Assembly: GCA_964511385.1 (NCBI GenBank)
Contig: CAZEFE010000007.1
Span: forward strand, 1 to 64,000
Source of the DNA: CAILHX01 sp964511385
GTDB taxonomy: Bacteria > Pseudomonadota > Gammaproteobacteria > Burkholderiales > Methylophilaceae
Length of the DNA stretch: 64,000 bases
Direction of reading: 5' to 3'
The position numbers and the translations under genes were made by a program. The notes below the pieces were generated by a model. The model did no database searches. It had not been told where the DNA came from and worked only from the letters and a program-made list of their open reading frames with translations. The first letter of the stretch is position 1, and each line of letters starts with the position of its first letter. Positions 56,101 through 62,075 of the stretch are shown in pieces.

Positions 56101-56136
56101 GCCTGCGCGCGAGCGATGGGTGAAAATGGAAAGCAA
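47137..56136 (-). CDS. Giant secreted protein with DUF11 and SdrD_B-like repeats
   Basis: 2999 residues. A Sec signal (ALAALCLIGASGLAQA-ANI) is followed by about eight DUF11-type beta domains (to about residue 1200), roughly ten SdrD_B-like domains with YxDxNNNGxxDxGE calcium-loop-type motifs (about 1200-2450), a CarboxypepD-like domain, another DUF11, one more SdrD_B unit near 2815 and a degenerate OmpA-like end (ETGSTSLKPEWQQQFEALPD...GRLKAISARM). The start appears to be TTG, as no ATG or GTG lies before the signal. A huge filamentous surface protein is expected, probably an adhesin or matrix component. There is no LPXTG, RTX or Type I secretion gene. Confidence 0.88.
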   Translation of the reverse strand: MLSIFTHRSRAGRALAALCLIGASGLAQAANIDLQVPSYTWTPDPVVNGGTVTFTITAQNNGPATSGAGTLTVALPSNVVYDAGSAKIDGVPGCVYAAATLTCSITPLALGQTATVTYTAKGNGSGVQNTTATLVETAPTNTDTNASNDSLTKSVTSIKGANLEVTQTGSNPPGCTAGCTAAAGSNYTFHVGVKNNNGPDDATTFQVTYNLPAAVDFTFASATPLGAGWTCPAPAGTTLTCTYSGAPIPANGSAPGIDITGQIITTAGSITGGVTVASTDSATGDPDLTAASNGVITRVVTVTPGTNLQANKTMVSNATGLTTVVNGEAVTLTLSATNTGTQQATGVTVTDTVPADFAIGALPGGCVAAGSTITCTVGTLNAGATSASFAIPLTVTGLAGASGTNTANVARVAPASGTNTPAAVAYSIVAPFSKLTITKSKVPLAAASPSGGTDPVQTGQKILNTVVVTNSSSSTSAATGTVTVVETLNDFPNETFDAVSSPGWSCTAGIPAANQVSCTYTIPVSLARGASLPALVFTTNALGSGMNLSNEVCTGGLISAHVPADIDAVADCSGVKTIYSTPGDVDIGITKATSDANISTAENTFDYTIVVTNHGAVTAPTVVVTDDIPMYQNIGGGVTATGVTPVLAGMGAGESCTVNATTGDVTCTIKNLAAAASRTITITVTRPFKDGAAFTNTASWDSPDIVQTVNVFPDSATATVQVDALADVTVTNIADAPHPARVGTELAYTTSIKNIGASTAANVVLYHTIDTAKMSYVAGSAALTTGGSCTFVTGFAAGPYIGQNGIQCDTFSLTSGESRQLTFKVIPNFSFYSGTIPPDQAYTSNAAITTTTTESNLGNNALSNNALVTNEQIDLAVTKQEAMGYDPDGAGPATNLLYDPVAFGDQIKYLVTFRNNGPSLATQVVATDTLTPPPGWTANFVSVSVDASSTYTPVSGVSCSVTGGATPGTNASPQVLTCYLGPAMAHADNILPSGKTVTLLMTFQTGGIDPPGSITFSNHATVRSSETGAAPYAKDTLAGNNEVTETTTVLPKTDLYVLKAASAGVDGNGSPYNINETFNYVLTVGNIGPSSAPGVRVTDALPAGLVATGNATVVAGAGVSLNSNTCHGVPWGGSCDLGPIPADATGTDATKQVVITIPVRAVYPYAGALLSNLTNTASVAPIGGASIDPVAPNNSSSVDIQIQASSIAGSVYGDDNRNDVFDAGEHINGATITLTGTDIYGNTFGIGGSPTFAALTTTTAGTGAFLFSKLPPGNWTLVETQPAGTFDRFETAGTAGGTIPAATCDGVANCSSVAAHNTISAITLPTATAATGYIFQEYRQAAVNGYVYYDANNNGLRSGAAETGIAGINVKLTGTSYAGQAISLTAATNATGLYSFTGVAPSENVTGYTVEEQTQPAGYLDAQEQNGAGVVVAATANRAAPESFVIGVLNPNTTLTERNFGELLPATVSGYVFLDADTDAVRDAGELAGITGLTITLTGTDDLGAVGPITATTGAGGAYSITNLRPGTYTVTETPPAGLTHTGAQAGSKGASGQAASTALPGVGVVSLTSITVAAGESATDNNFGESGQGISGFVYADLNNNGVKDAGEPGIPGIAVTLSGTASNGVDVCLVINPNPCTLTTDATGAYLFSGLPASNGAGYTLTEQSQASAPLSNYADGTDAKGTGIAVGGTTGNDVISGIGLVVGELGVNYNFGEIAASLAGRVYYDADNNGSFNGSESGLGGVTVTLSGTTASGANVCTVIAALYPTCAVTTAADGTYSFVGLPASNGAGYTLSESQPADYADRTTTPGNVGGVATGTTVSGITLGAGVAGTGYLFGEKTGAISGTVYADSNNNGTQDAGEPGISGVVLALSGTTASGANLCTATALHPNPCNATTDVNGNYSFSGLRNANGAGYTVTETQPASYVDGLDSKGKINAVVCAACSTAVNDKISGIPFDAANTHTVFNFGELVVASISGRVYHDVNNSSSYDAGEEMANVTVTLTGTDDLGAAVNTTTTTAANGTYSFANLRPSNGAGYTVTETQPAGISEFPLATGTMVGTINAAPVGAAALNVISAVTLGSGNTAINYDFREQASSIAGFVYRDDNDDGAKGGSESGLAGVTITLKNAAATVTLATTTTDATGAFRFTGLPAATYVLEETPPTGYLDGKETDGSLGSGTVDNSAYDNTTTHNRIGNIVLPVTTNATSYLFGERGGSLNGFVYVDSNNNGLKDGGEAPIQNVQVTLSGTVSGGADICTILASCVATTDATGAFLFEGVPPGTYTLVESQVGIPANPAYPLNSYSDGKETAGVAGGTVDNSGLGTNPGYNTISNIVVTAANITANAGNIGGYLFGERPASAPVIGLVPPIVSGYVYRDHNHDRARDTPVTDDNAAGWTVSLTALRSDGSSETICQVLTDDVGFYHLDNLNCLANFPQWSGGLPTTGSAVPGSGGAITYTTFSIGFAKPGGNGIITAPQSGGNAGTVDVSAGQITNVVLHSGDNITEQNLPLDPAGVVYDAVTRQPVANAQVQIFSGGALLPGACLTSGQNTITTGANGFYQFLLVLGNPGCPLVASAVPYAFTLGVTPPAGYAPGISTMIPPTAGPQVRFDGTPSTLGGVDPIQLQGTAPAGVANTAATRYFLNLSLTLSGLPATSSSDVVNNHIPIDPISNSLIVMSKTTPLLNVVRGDLVPYTVTAINTVAAPLANINVTDLMPPGFKYRKGSATLNGVALEPTVTGRQLVWPNQTFAANQTKVWKMLLLVGTGVGEGEYTNQVYSLNNLTNGLDSNVASATVRVVPDPTFDCSDIIGKVFDDINTNGYQDDGEPGIPNVRIATPRGLLVTTDAEGRFHVACADIPQADHGSNFVMKLDERTLPSGYRVTTENPRDVRTTRGKMVKLNFGAALHRVVRLDLNDGAFETGSTSLKPEWQQQFEALPDRLKEKPSILRLAYKVGTEDKGLAEGRLKAISARMQALWKEKACCHLLQIEEELVTGAQEGK
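48530..52540. repeat. SdrD_B-like coding repeat array in the giant gene
   Basis: Roughly ten tandem domain repeats, each about 330-430 bases, encode the pattern (I/V)SGxVYxDxNNNGxxDxGExGIxGVxVTLSG followed by GAGYTVTETQPA. Some blocks are near-identical at DNA level, for example those for LSGTTASGAN(V/L)CT near 50.5 and 50.9 kb and GAGYTVTETQPA near 50.0 and 50.4 kb. Boundaries are approximate. Confidence 0.75.
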
Positions 56137-56203
56137 TTGTGGTGTCTCTGGGAGCGTTTGTTATTCGGTAGTTGGGCGAAAAACCCTATAAAATCATGGC
56201 GTA

Positions 56204-56248
56204 ATCATAACGGTGTGGACTGGTCAAGGGCTGACAAATCCTGACAAA
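56204..56248 (-). promoter_or_regulatory. Candidate regulated promoter of the giant gene: direct repeats plus -10
   Basis: CTGACAAA occurs at 56231-56238 and again at 56241-56248, a direct repeat with a 10-bp period. A diverged third unit (TGGTCAAGGG) fills 56221-56230. On the minus strand a -10 (TATGAT, 56204-56209) lies 11 bases beyond this third unit, with no good -35. This is the layout of PhoB/OmpR-class activated promoters. Transcription would start about 60 bases before the giant gene. The adjacent OmpR-type regulator is the obvious candidate binder. Confidence 0.45.
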
Positions 56249-56297
56249 GTCCTACTGTTTGAGTCAATTATTTCGGCACTAAAAAATGGCTGCCTGA

Positions 56298-56987
56298 TTA
56301 ATGCTCCACAACAATAGGCTTGGTAAATTTATAGCCTGCCCCCCATACGGCTTCCAGAGGGCTTCGTTCATCTTCAAGCATGGGTAGCTTGCGCCGCAAG
56401 CGGCTCATTCTGGCCTCGAGCGCGCGCGGGTCATAACTCAGGGTGTCCCGCCCCAGCGCATGAATCAACGTGTCCCGGCTAGCTTGCTGCTGGCTCGACT
56501 GCGCAATGACCTGCAGCAACGAAACTTCCCAACTGGTCAAGGCAATGGCGGGCCTTCCCGGCGGAACCAGTTCGGAGCGCGTTACCAGAACCTTCCAAAT
56601 ACCTGTGTTGGGGATTTGAGGCTGGATGCGCAGGCGCAGGTTATCAATCAACGCCAGCAATTCACCGAAATCTATGGGCTTGACCAAATAGTCATCAGCC
56701 CCGGCGCGGCGGCTTTCGATGCGGTCGGCGCTCATGTTGCGCGCAGTCACCATGACGATGCCCAGCGCTGCGCCGAACCGCAGTCGCAACCGCGAGGCCA
56801 GCGCCACCCCGGTGGTATCCGGCAGGTTGTAATCGAGCAGGATGATTTCCGGCTGCATGCGGTTCAGCGCGTGTTCCAGGGCGGCACCGCTGAGCACGCC
56901 CAACGCATCGTGACCGGCATGCTGGAGAAAAGAGACCAGCTCTTCTTGCTGTTCAAGATCATCTTCCACAACGATAATGCGCGTCAT
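56298..56987 (-). CDS. OmpR-family response regulator
   Basis: 229 residues. Receiver with VEDD acidic pocket, phospho-acceptor Asp52 (IILLDYNLPDTTG), Thr in VMVTARN and Lys in LVKPIDF. A winged-helix output domain follows (LTSWEVSLLQVIAQSSQQ...LEARMSRLRRKLP...WGAGYKF). Start at the ATG at 56987, preceded by GGATGGG; a GTG at 57005 is an alternative that would overlap the kinase start. It is co-directional with, and upstream of, the giant gene and divergent from the kinase. Confidence 0.92.
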   Translation of the reverse strand: MTRIIVVEDDLEQQEELVSFLQHAGHDALGVLSGAALEHALNRMQPEIILLDYNLPDTTGVALASRLRLRFGAALGIVMVTARNMSADRIESRRAGADDYLVKPIDFGELLALIDNLRLRIQPQIPNTGIWKVLVTRSELVPPGRPAIALTSWEVSLLQVIAQSSQQQASRDTLIHALGRDTLSYDPRALEARMSRLRRKLPMLEDERSPLEAVWGAGYKFTKPIVVEH

Positions 56988-56996
56988 ATCCCATCC

Positions 56997-58985
56997 ATGC
57001 AGCACTTGAATTTGATGCTCAATTTACACAAGCGCTGGTCACGCGTACACCAGTTTCTGCTGGGGCTGAACCTGCAAAGCCGGTTTTTGCTGGTCATCGG
57101 CACCACCGCGCTTTGTTTCGCAATCGTGATCTGGGGCGTATTCAGCAGCGTTTCTGAACGGTTGGTAGAGCGCCTGGGCGCGCGCTTTGCGGAAAAGCAG
57201 GTGCTTTACGACAAGGCGCGCACTTTGCAGCCGCTGATCCGCGAAGTTGCTTTGGCGCGGCAAATGGCTGATAGCCCCATCATCAAGCGATGGGCGGCTA
57301 ATGAGCAGGATGTCCGCTTGCGCCAGAGCGCGTTGGAGGAGATGGAGAAATTCCGGCGCCATTTCCATGACGGGAGTTATTTTCTGGCGCTGGGCGGAAG
57401 CGGACATTATTACTTCAACAATGCCGGTAATGAATATGCGGGCAAGCAGTTGCGCTATACCCTTAGCCCCGGGAGTCGCCAGGACGCCTGGTTTTACGCC
57501 ACCATGAAAAGCGGCAGCGATTACCTGATCAACGTCGATCCGGACGCCAGTCTTGGTGTGACCAAGGTGTGGGTCAACGTATTGTTGCGTGATGGCGACA
57601 AGGTGCTGGGCGTGTTGGGGACGGGCTTGGACCTGACGGATTTTATCCGCAAGGTGGCGGATATTTCCCAGCCCGGGATCACCAACCTGTTTGTGGATCA
57701 CAATGCGGCCATACAGGTTTACCGTGACGTGGCCTATATTGATTATTCAAGCATCGCCAAATCTTCCGATCGCAGGCGATCCGTAGACCAGTTGTTGCAT
57801 TGGCAGGAAGACCGGGACTGGGTGCGGCAGGCGATAAGACAAGTAGGTGATGGCAAAACGCAGGTGTCCACAAAGTTCGTACGGATCAATGGCAAGCGTT
57901 ATCTCGCCGGGGTGGCCGCATTGCCTGAAGTGGGGTGGTACGATATCACCCTGCTGGACCTGGGCATACTGTTGCCCCGCTATGAATTCCTGGAAATGGG
58001 GCTGGCGATCAGTATGGCGGTCCTGGGGCTGCTGGGAGTCCTGGCACTGACCCTGCATCGCCTGGTATTACGGCCAGTGGCCGGACTGACCGAGGCGGCA
58101 GCCCGCATCGGTCGCGGGGAGTATGCATCCGCCACGCTGGAGGAGAGCGGCGGTGAAGTCGGGCAGTTAACCGTCCAGTTCGAGGCGATGGCGGACGCCG
58201 TGCATAAAACGCAAAGCAGCCTGGAAATCGAGATTGAAAAACGTACGCACCAGCTCACGGATGCCAAGGCCATGCTGGAAGCCGCGCTCGAGCAAGAGCG
58301 GGAAAGCCGGGAAACGCAGTCGCACTTGCTTGCGTTGATGGCACACGAAATTCGCAGCCCGGTTGCCGTGATCAGCAATACTGCGCAAATGCTTAATGTG
58401 CTTGCGCAATCCGAGCAGCCGGACTGGAAGCCGCGCATCGAGAAAATCCTGGGGGCGGTACGCCGGCTGACGGTATTGATGGATAACCTGCTTGCCGAAG
58501 AACGGCTGTCGGTGAAAAGTCACGGATTGGAGCGGCAGGCCGGCGATCTCAATACGTTTTGTGCCGGGCTGGCAGCCTCTTGTTCTGAAACGCATGGCCG
58601 TCCGGTCCGCTTTGAGCCCTGGAGGGGCGATGCGCTGCTTTACGCAGACTGGCAGTTGGTTGATATTGCCGTCCGTAACCTGATAGACAATGCTGTTAAA
58701 TATGACCCTGGCAACGGCGACATTTGCGTACGGATACAAGCCGGTTTAGGCGATATGCTGTGCATTGAGGTAAGTGATCAGGGGCTGGGTATTCCGGCCG
58801 AGATGCAGCAGCGGATTTTCGAGAAATTTATCCGGGGTGAAAATCTGGGCGGTGTGTCTGGCGTGGGCTTGGGCCTTTACCTGGTCAACTGGATTGCAGG
58901 GTTCCACGGTGGTGTGGCGGAAGTGGCTTCTATCCCGGGCGGGGGCAGTACTTTCAGGATACATTTGCCAGGCCGGCAGCATTAA
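56997..58985 (+). CDS. Membrane sensor histidine kinase
   Basis: 662 residues from the ATG at 56997 (57015 is an alternative). TM1 at about 30-50, a large periplasmic sensor of about 280 residues that looks like a double-Cache/PAS fold (DGSYFLALGGSGHYYFNN, DAWFYATMKSG, VLGVLGTGLDLTDFI), TM2, HAMP (RPVAGLTEAAARIGRGEY), a coiled coil, HisKA with His450 in LMAHEIRSPVAV, and HATPase motifs N (NLIDNAVKYDP), G1 (VSDQGLGIP), F (IFEKFIRG) and G2 (GVGLGLYLV). Its start codon lies only nine bases from that of the divergent regulator. Confidence 0.92.
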   Translation: MQHLNLMLNLHKRWSRVHQFLLGLNLQSRFLLVIGTTALCFAIVIWGVFSSVSERLVERLGARFAEKQVLYDKARTLQPLIREVALARQMADSPIIKRWAANEQDVRLRQSALEEMEKFRRHFHDGSYFLALGGSGHYYFNNAGNEYAGKQLRYTLSPGSRQDAWFYATMKSGSDYLINVDPDASLGVTKVWVNVLLRDGDKVLGVLGTGLDLTDFIRKVADISQPGITNLFVDHNAAIQVYRDVAYIDYSSIAKSSDRRRSVDQLLHWQEDRDWVRQAIRQVGDGKTQVSTKFVRINGKRYLAGVAALPEVGWYDITLLDLGILLPRYEFLEMGLAISMAVLGLLGVLALTLHRLVLRPVAGLTEAAARIGRGEYASATLEESGGEVGQLTVQFEAMADAVHKTQSSLEIEIEKRTHQLTDAKAMLEAALEQERESRETQSHLLALMAHEIRSPVAVISNTAQMLNVLAQSEQPDWKPRIEKILGAVRRLTVLMDNLLAEERLSVKSHGLERQAGDLNTFCAGLAASCSETHGRPVRFEPWRGDALLYADWQLVDIAVRNLIDNAVKYDPGNGDICVRIQAGLGDMLCIEVSDQGLGIPAEMQQRIFEKFIRGENLGGVSGVGLGLYLVNWIAGFHGGVAEVASIPGGGSTFRIHLPGRQH

Positions 58986-59166
58986 AATTCCCCGCGAGTG
59001 CCGTTTTGGCCGTACTCCTGAACGCTAGGCGTCAGGGGGTCGCAGCCGCGATCACATCAGGTGCATCCGGAAGGACGCTCACAACAGTGTCGGGTTAGCC
59101 ACAACCAGGTGCTTTAATATTGGTTCAAGGAATTAAAGCCACAACGAACACCGCAGGGAAACTTTG
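58984..59166 (-). ncRNA. ssrS: 6S RNA
   Basis: The minus strand between zapA and the kinase gene folds like 6S RNA, which mimics an open promoter to bind sigma-70 RNA polymerase. The 5' end AAAGTTTCCCTGCG pairs with the 3' end CGCGGGGAATTTT as the closing stem. The betaproteobacterial CCCTGCGGTGTTCG box and the internal CCTTGAACC segment are present. Length of about 183 bases and position directly downstream of zapA match known ssrS genes. Ends are estimated from the stem. The 3' end touches the kinase stop codon. Confidence 0.8.
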
Positions 59167-59186
59167 AAACTTGTTGGAACTGCGAA

Positions 59187-59492
59187 CTAGAACAGCTTGT
59201 CTTGCTCCTGCATGGCTGAATCCAGCTTTTCCTGCATGGAGTTGATTCTACGCTTGAGTCCGCCGATGTCAATGCCGCCGGTGCGGGTGGTGAGGAGTTC
59301 GTTGGTGATGTTAAGCGCAGCCATGATGGCAACACGCTCTACATTGACCAGCTTGCCGCTGTCGCGGATTTCGCGCATGCGGCGATCGAGGAAATCAACG
59401 GCTTCCAGCAAGGCTTCTTTTTCGTCTTCCGGGCAGGCGATGCGGAATTCACGCCCCATGATGGAAACGTCCAGGTTTTTGATGTCACTCAC
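59187..59492 (-). CDS. zapA: Cell division protein ZapA
   Basis: 101 residues. ZapA crosslinks FtsZ filaments in the Z-ring. N-terminal domain VSIMGREFRIACPEDEKEALLEAVDFLDRRMREIRDSGKL (in outline), VERVAIMAALNITNELL, then a C-terminal coiled coil. Overlaps the zapB-like gene by four bases (ATGA); 6S RNA follows. Confidence 0.95.
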   Translation of the reverse strand: MSDIKNLDVSIMGREFRIACPEDEKEALLEAVDFLDRRMREIRDSGKLVNVERVAIMAALNITNELLTTRTGGIDIGGLKRRINSMQEKLDSAMQEQDKLF

Positions 59493-59689
59493 AGCGATTC
59501 TTCTGGCAATTTGTGCATGATGGATTGTAACCGATCACTGGCCACCAGCATGCTGTCCTTGAGCTGACGGGCATTGCTTTGTGCCTGTGCCAATTCCTGG
59601 CGCAGGTGGCTGTTTTCGGTTTTGAGGCGCTGGCACAGTGCAATAAACTGGTCCAGCGTTTCTTCCAATGTATGCAGATCGTCTTCCAT
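59489..59689 (-). CDS. zapB: ZapB-like coiled-coil cell-division protein
   Basis: 66 residues, almost entirely heptad-repeat coiled coil (LEETLDQFIALCQRLKTENSHLRQELAQAQ). It occupies the usual place before zapA in betaproteobacteria and likely works with it at the division site. There is no ribosome site, and the predicted promoter would start transcription at or next to the ATG. The symbol reflects resemblance and position. Confidence 0.8.
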   Translation of the reverse strand: MEDDLHTLEETLDQFIALCQRLKTENSHLRQELAQAQSNARQLKDSMLVASDRLQSIMHKLPEESL

Positions 59690-59696
59690 GGCGCAA

Positions 59697-59725
59697 CTAT
59701 AAAGTTAAAAATGCTTCAAGGTCAA
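59697..59725 (-). promoter_or_regulatory. Predicted sigma-70 promoter of zapB-zapA-ssrS
   Basis: On the minus strand TTGACC (59720-59725) and TTATAG (59697-59702) are 17 bases apart. Transcription would begin near 59690, the base before the zapB ATG, suggesting a leaderless or nearly leaderless mRNA. Confidence 0.45.
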
Positions 59726-59801
59726 CTGCTAACGGCTATTTGTGAAAGTATTACAGCATGTTGTAGTCCAAAATTCAGATATGCTTTTTGCCGATCATGG
59801 C

Positions 59802-59807
59802 TATAAT
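59802..59807 (+). promoter_or_regulatory. -10 box for the B12 riboswitch transcript
   Basis: A perfect TATAAT lies 10 bases before the first paired base of the riboswitch, as expected for its promoter. No clear -35 is seen at 16-18 bases upstream. Confidence 0.45.
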
Positions 59808-59817
59808 GCAAGTCATG

Positions 59818-60008
59818 TTGTCAGGTGTCTTCAAGCCGATCAGGCGCGAAGATTAAACGGGAAACAGGTGCGTTTGGATGTGATCCAGGCCATGCCTGTG
59901 CTGCCCCCGCAACGGTAAGCAAGTGCGGATTGTTCAACCAGCCACTGTGGCATAAACCATGGGAAGGCGAACAATCAAGACTTGCGAGCCCGGAGACCGG
60001 CCTGTCAA
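59818..60008 (+). promoter_or_regulatory. Cobalamin riboswitch
   Basis: Shuts down the downstream uptake operon when adenosylcobalamin is abundant. Conserved blocks appear in order: GGGAAACAGGTG, the B12-box precursor CTGCCCCCGCAACGGTAAG, GCCACTG, ATGGGAAGGCG and GAGCCCGGAGACCGGCCTG. The closing P1 stem pairs TTGTCAGG (59818-59825) with CCTGTCAA (60001-60008) with one mismatch. It precedes btuB by 130 bases, which hold a terminator. Confidence 0.95.
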
Positions 60009-60098
60009 CCCAGTGGAAATACCGCGGGGTGACGGTGTTGGTCGGCGCAAGATTCTTGTTCCTTCTCTCAAGCTCCCGGTGTTTCCGAACACAAACAG

Positions 60099-60123
60099 CC
60101 CATGCGGGGACGCGCGGGTTTTT
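60099..60123 (+). terminator. Riboswitch-controlled terminator before btuB
   Basis: CCCATGCG-GGGA-CGCGCGGG forms a hairpin (one mismatch, one wobble) followed at once by five T residues (60119-60123), ending 15 bases before the btuB ATG. It is the likely expression platform of the riboswitch. Confidence 0.7.
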
Positions 60124-60138
60124 GGAGCCAACATCATC

Positions 60139-62028
60139 ATGAATCGTACCATCGTAACCGGGTTGTTATGCTTGGCAGCCCCGGTTTTATCTTCTACGGC
60201 ATCTGCCGAACCCCATACATTAAAGACTGCTGACGTCGTGGTTACCGCCAGCCGCATTCCGCAGCCGCGCGAGAACGTGCTGGCGGATGTGACAGTCATC
60301 GAGCAGGACGACATCGAGCGCGCCGGGCAATCCAGCCTGGTGGAGCTGTTGCAACGGCAGCCGGGCGTCGAGACGGTTGCCAGTGGCGGCGCGGGCAAGG
60401 CCACTAGCGTGTTTCTGCGCGGCACCAACGCCGACCATGTGGTGGTGATGGTGGATGGGTTGCGCGTCAATTCGGCAACATTGGGCACCACCTCGTTCGA
60501 AAGCCTGCCGCTGGCCCAGATCGAGCGCATCGAAATCCTGCGCGGCCCGGCTTCCAGCCTGTACGGCGCGGATGCCATTGGCGGCGTGATCCAGATTTTT
60601 ACCAAACGCGGCGAAGGCGCGGCCAAATTCAACGCCTTTGCCGGTATCGGCAGCTACAACACCCGCCGCGCGGAGGCGGGCGTATCCGGCAGCCTGAACG
60701 GCACACACTACGCGCTCAACCTCAGCAGCCAGCAGGAACAAGGGCTTTCGGCCAGAAAGGCCAATACCGGCGCGGATGCCGACAAAGACCCGTACCGCAA
60801 TCACACGCTCAACGCCGCGCTATCGCACGATTTTGATGCGGACAACACGCTGGAGTTGCAGCTTTTTATCAGCAGCGGGCATAACGATTACGATTCCACG
60901 TCCACCAATCCGAATAACCAGTACACCACCGCCTATGCCGACACCTTGTTGCGCAGTTATGGTGTCACCAGCCATAACCGGGTGCTGCCTTGGTGGAACA
61001 GTACGGTACGCTTAGGCGTGGGCGAAGACAGCGCGAAAAACTTTACCCGTACCGTGGGCAATGTCGCCACTTTTAGCCAGTACCACACCGAGCAGTTCCA
61101 GGGGTCCTGGCAGAACGATTTAACGTTGCCGCTGGGGACGCTGACATTGGCTTATGACCGCCTGGAGCAGGACGTAATCGGCACCACCAACTACACTGTC
61201 AAGTCCCGCAACAACAACGGTTGGTTGGCGAGTTACCTGGCTGATGTGGGTGCGCATTCCATACAGGCCAGCTTGCGGCGCGACGACAATTCGCAATACG
61301 GCAACCATACGACCGGTGGCGTCAGTTACGGCTACCGTATAACGCCGCAATGGCGGGCATCGGCCAGCTTCGGCACCGCATTCAAGGCGCCGACTTTCAA
61401 TCAACTGTACTTTCCCAATTTCGGCGACCCCAACCTGAAGCCGGAAACCTCGCGCAACCGTGAAGCCGCGTTGCGCTACCAGAGCGGTCACGCCAGCGCC
61501 GGGCTGACGCTGTTTGATAACGAGATCAGCAACCTGATTGCATTTTCGGGACCGGCGACAGCAGGCTGCACATTTGGCGGCTTTTGCCCCGTGAATGTCG
61601 GCAAGGCGGAAATCCGCGGCGCAACGCTGGACGGCAAATGGTATTTCGGCCACTGGGTGGCCGGCGGCAACCTGACCGTACAGTCTCCGCGCGATGACGC
61701 CACCGGCAAGCTGCTGCTGCGTCGCGGGCAGCGGCACGGCACATTCAACCTGGCCTACCAGGCCGACCAGTGGCGTGTCGGGGCGGAAGTGCAGGCCGCC
61801 TCCGAGCGCTATAACGACGCAGCCAACACCAAGCGCATGGAGGGTTACGCGCTGGTCAACCTGACCGCCAGCTATGCGGTGACTCCGGCCTGGCAGGTTG
61901 AAGGGCGCGTCAACAACCTGTTCGATAAAAACTACATTCTGGCTTACACCGGCAATGCCGCGGCTGCAAACGCGTTTGAAACACCGGGTACCAACGTGTT
62001 TGTTGGCCTGCGCTGGCAGCCGGAATAA
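60139..62028 (+). CDS. btuB: TonB-dependent vitamin B12 receptor
   Basis: 629 residues from the ATG at 60139. Sec signal ending ASA-EPH, TonB box DVVVTASR soon after, plug domain (VTVIEQDDIERAGQSSLVELLQRQPGVET, LRGTNADHVVVMVDGLRVN, IEILRGPASSLYGADAIGGVIQIFTKR in outline) and a 22-strand barrel ending in FVGLRWQPE. Together with the upstream cobalamin riboswitch this identifies it as BtuB. A ribosome site GGAG lies after the terminator T-run. Confidence 0.96.
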   Translation: MNRTIVTGLLCLAAPVLSSTASAEPHTLKTADVVVTASRIPQPRENVLADVTVIEQDDIERAGQSSLVELLQRQPGVETVASGGAGKATSVFLRGTNADHVVVMVDGLRVNSATLGTTSFESLPLAQIERIEILRGPASSLYGADAIGGVIQIFTKRGEGAAKFNAFAGIGSYNTRRAEAGVSGSLNGTHYALNLSSQQEQGLSARKANTGADADKDPYRNHTLNAALSHDFDADNTLELQLFISSGHNDYDSTSTNPNNQYTTAYADTLLRSYGVTSHNRVLPWWNSTVRLGVGEDSAKNFTRTVGNVATFSQYHTEQFQGSWQNDLTLPLGTLTLAYDRLEQDVIGTTNYTVKSRNNNGWLASYLADVGAHSIQASLRRDDNSQYGNHTTGGVSYGYRITPQWRASASFGTAFKAPTFNQLYFPNFGDPNLKPETSRNREAALRYQSGHASAGLTLFDNEISNLIAFSGPATAGCTFGGFCPVNVGKAEIRGATLDGKWYFGHWVAGGNLTVQSPRDDATGKLLLRRGQRHGTFNLAYQADQWRVGAEVQAASERYNDAANTKRMEGYALVNLTASYAVTPAWQVEGRVNNLFDKNYILAYTGNAAAANAFETPGTNVFVGLRWQPE

Positions 62029-62075
62029 ACCCCTATGCGTTACAATTCATCCCATCATTGATAAGGAGACTCAGC

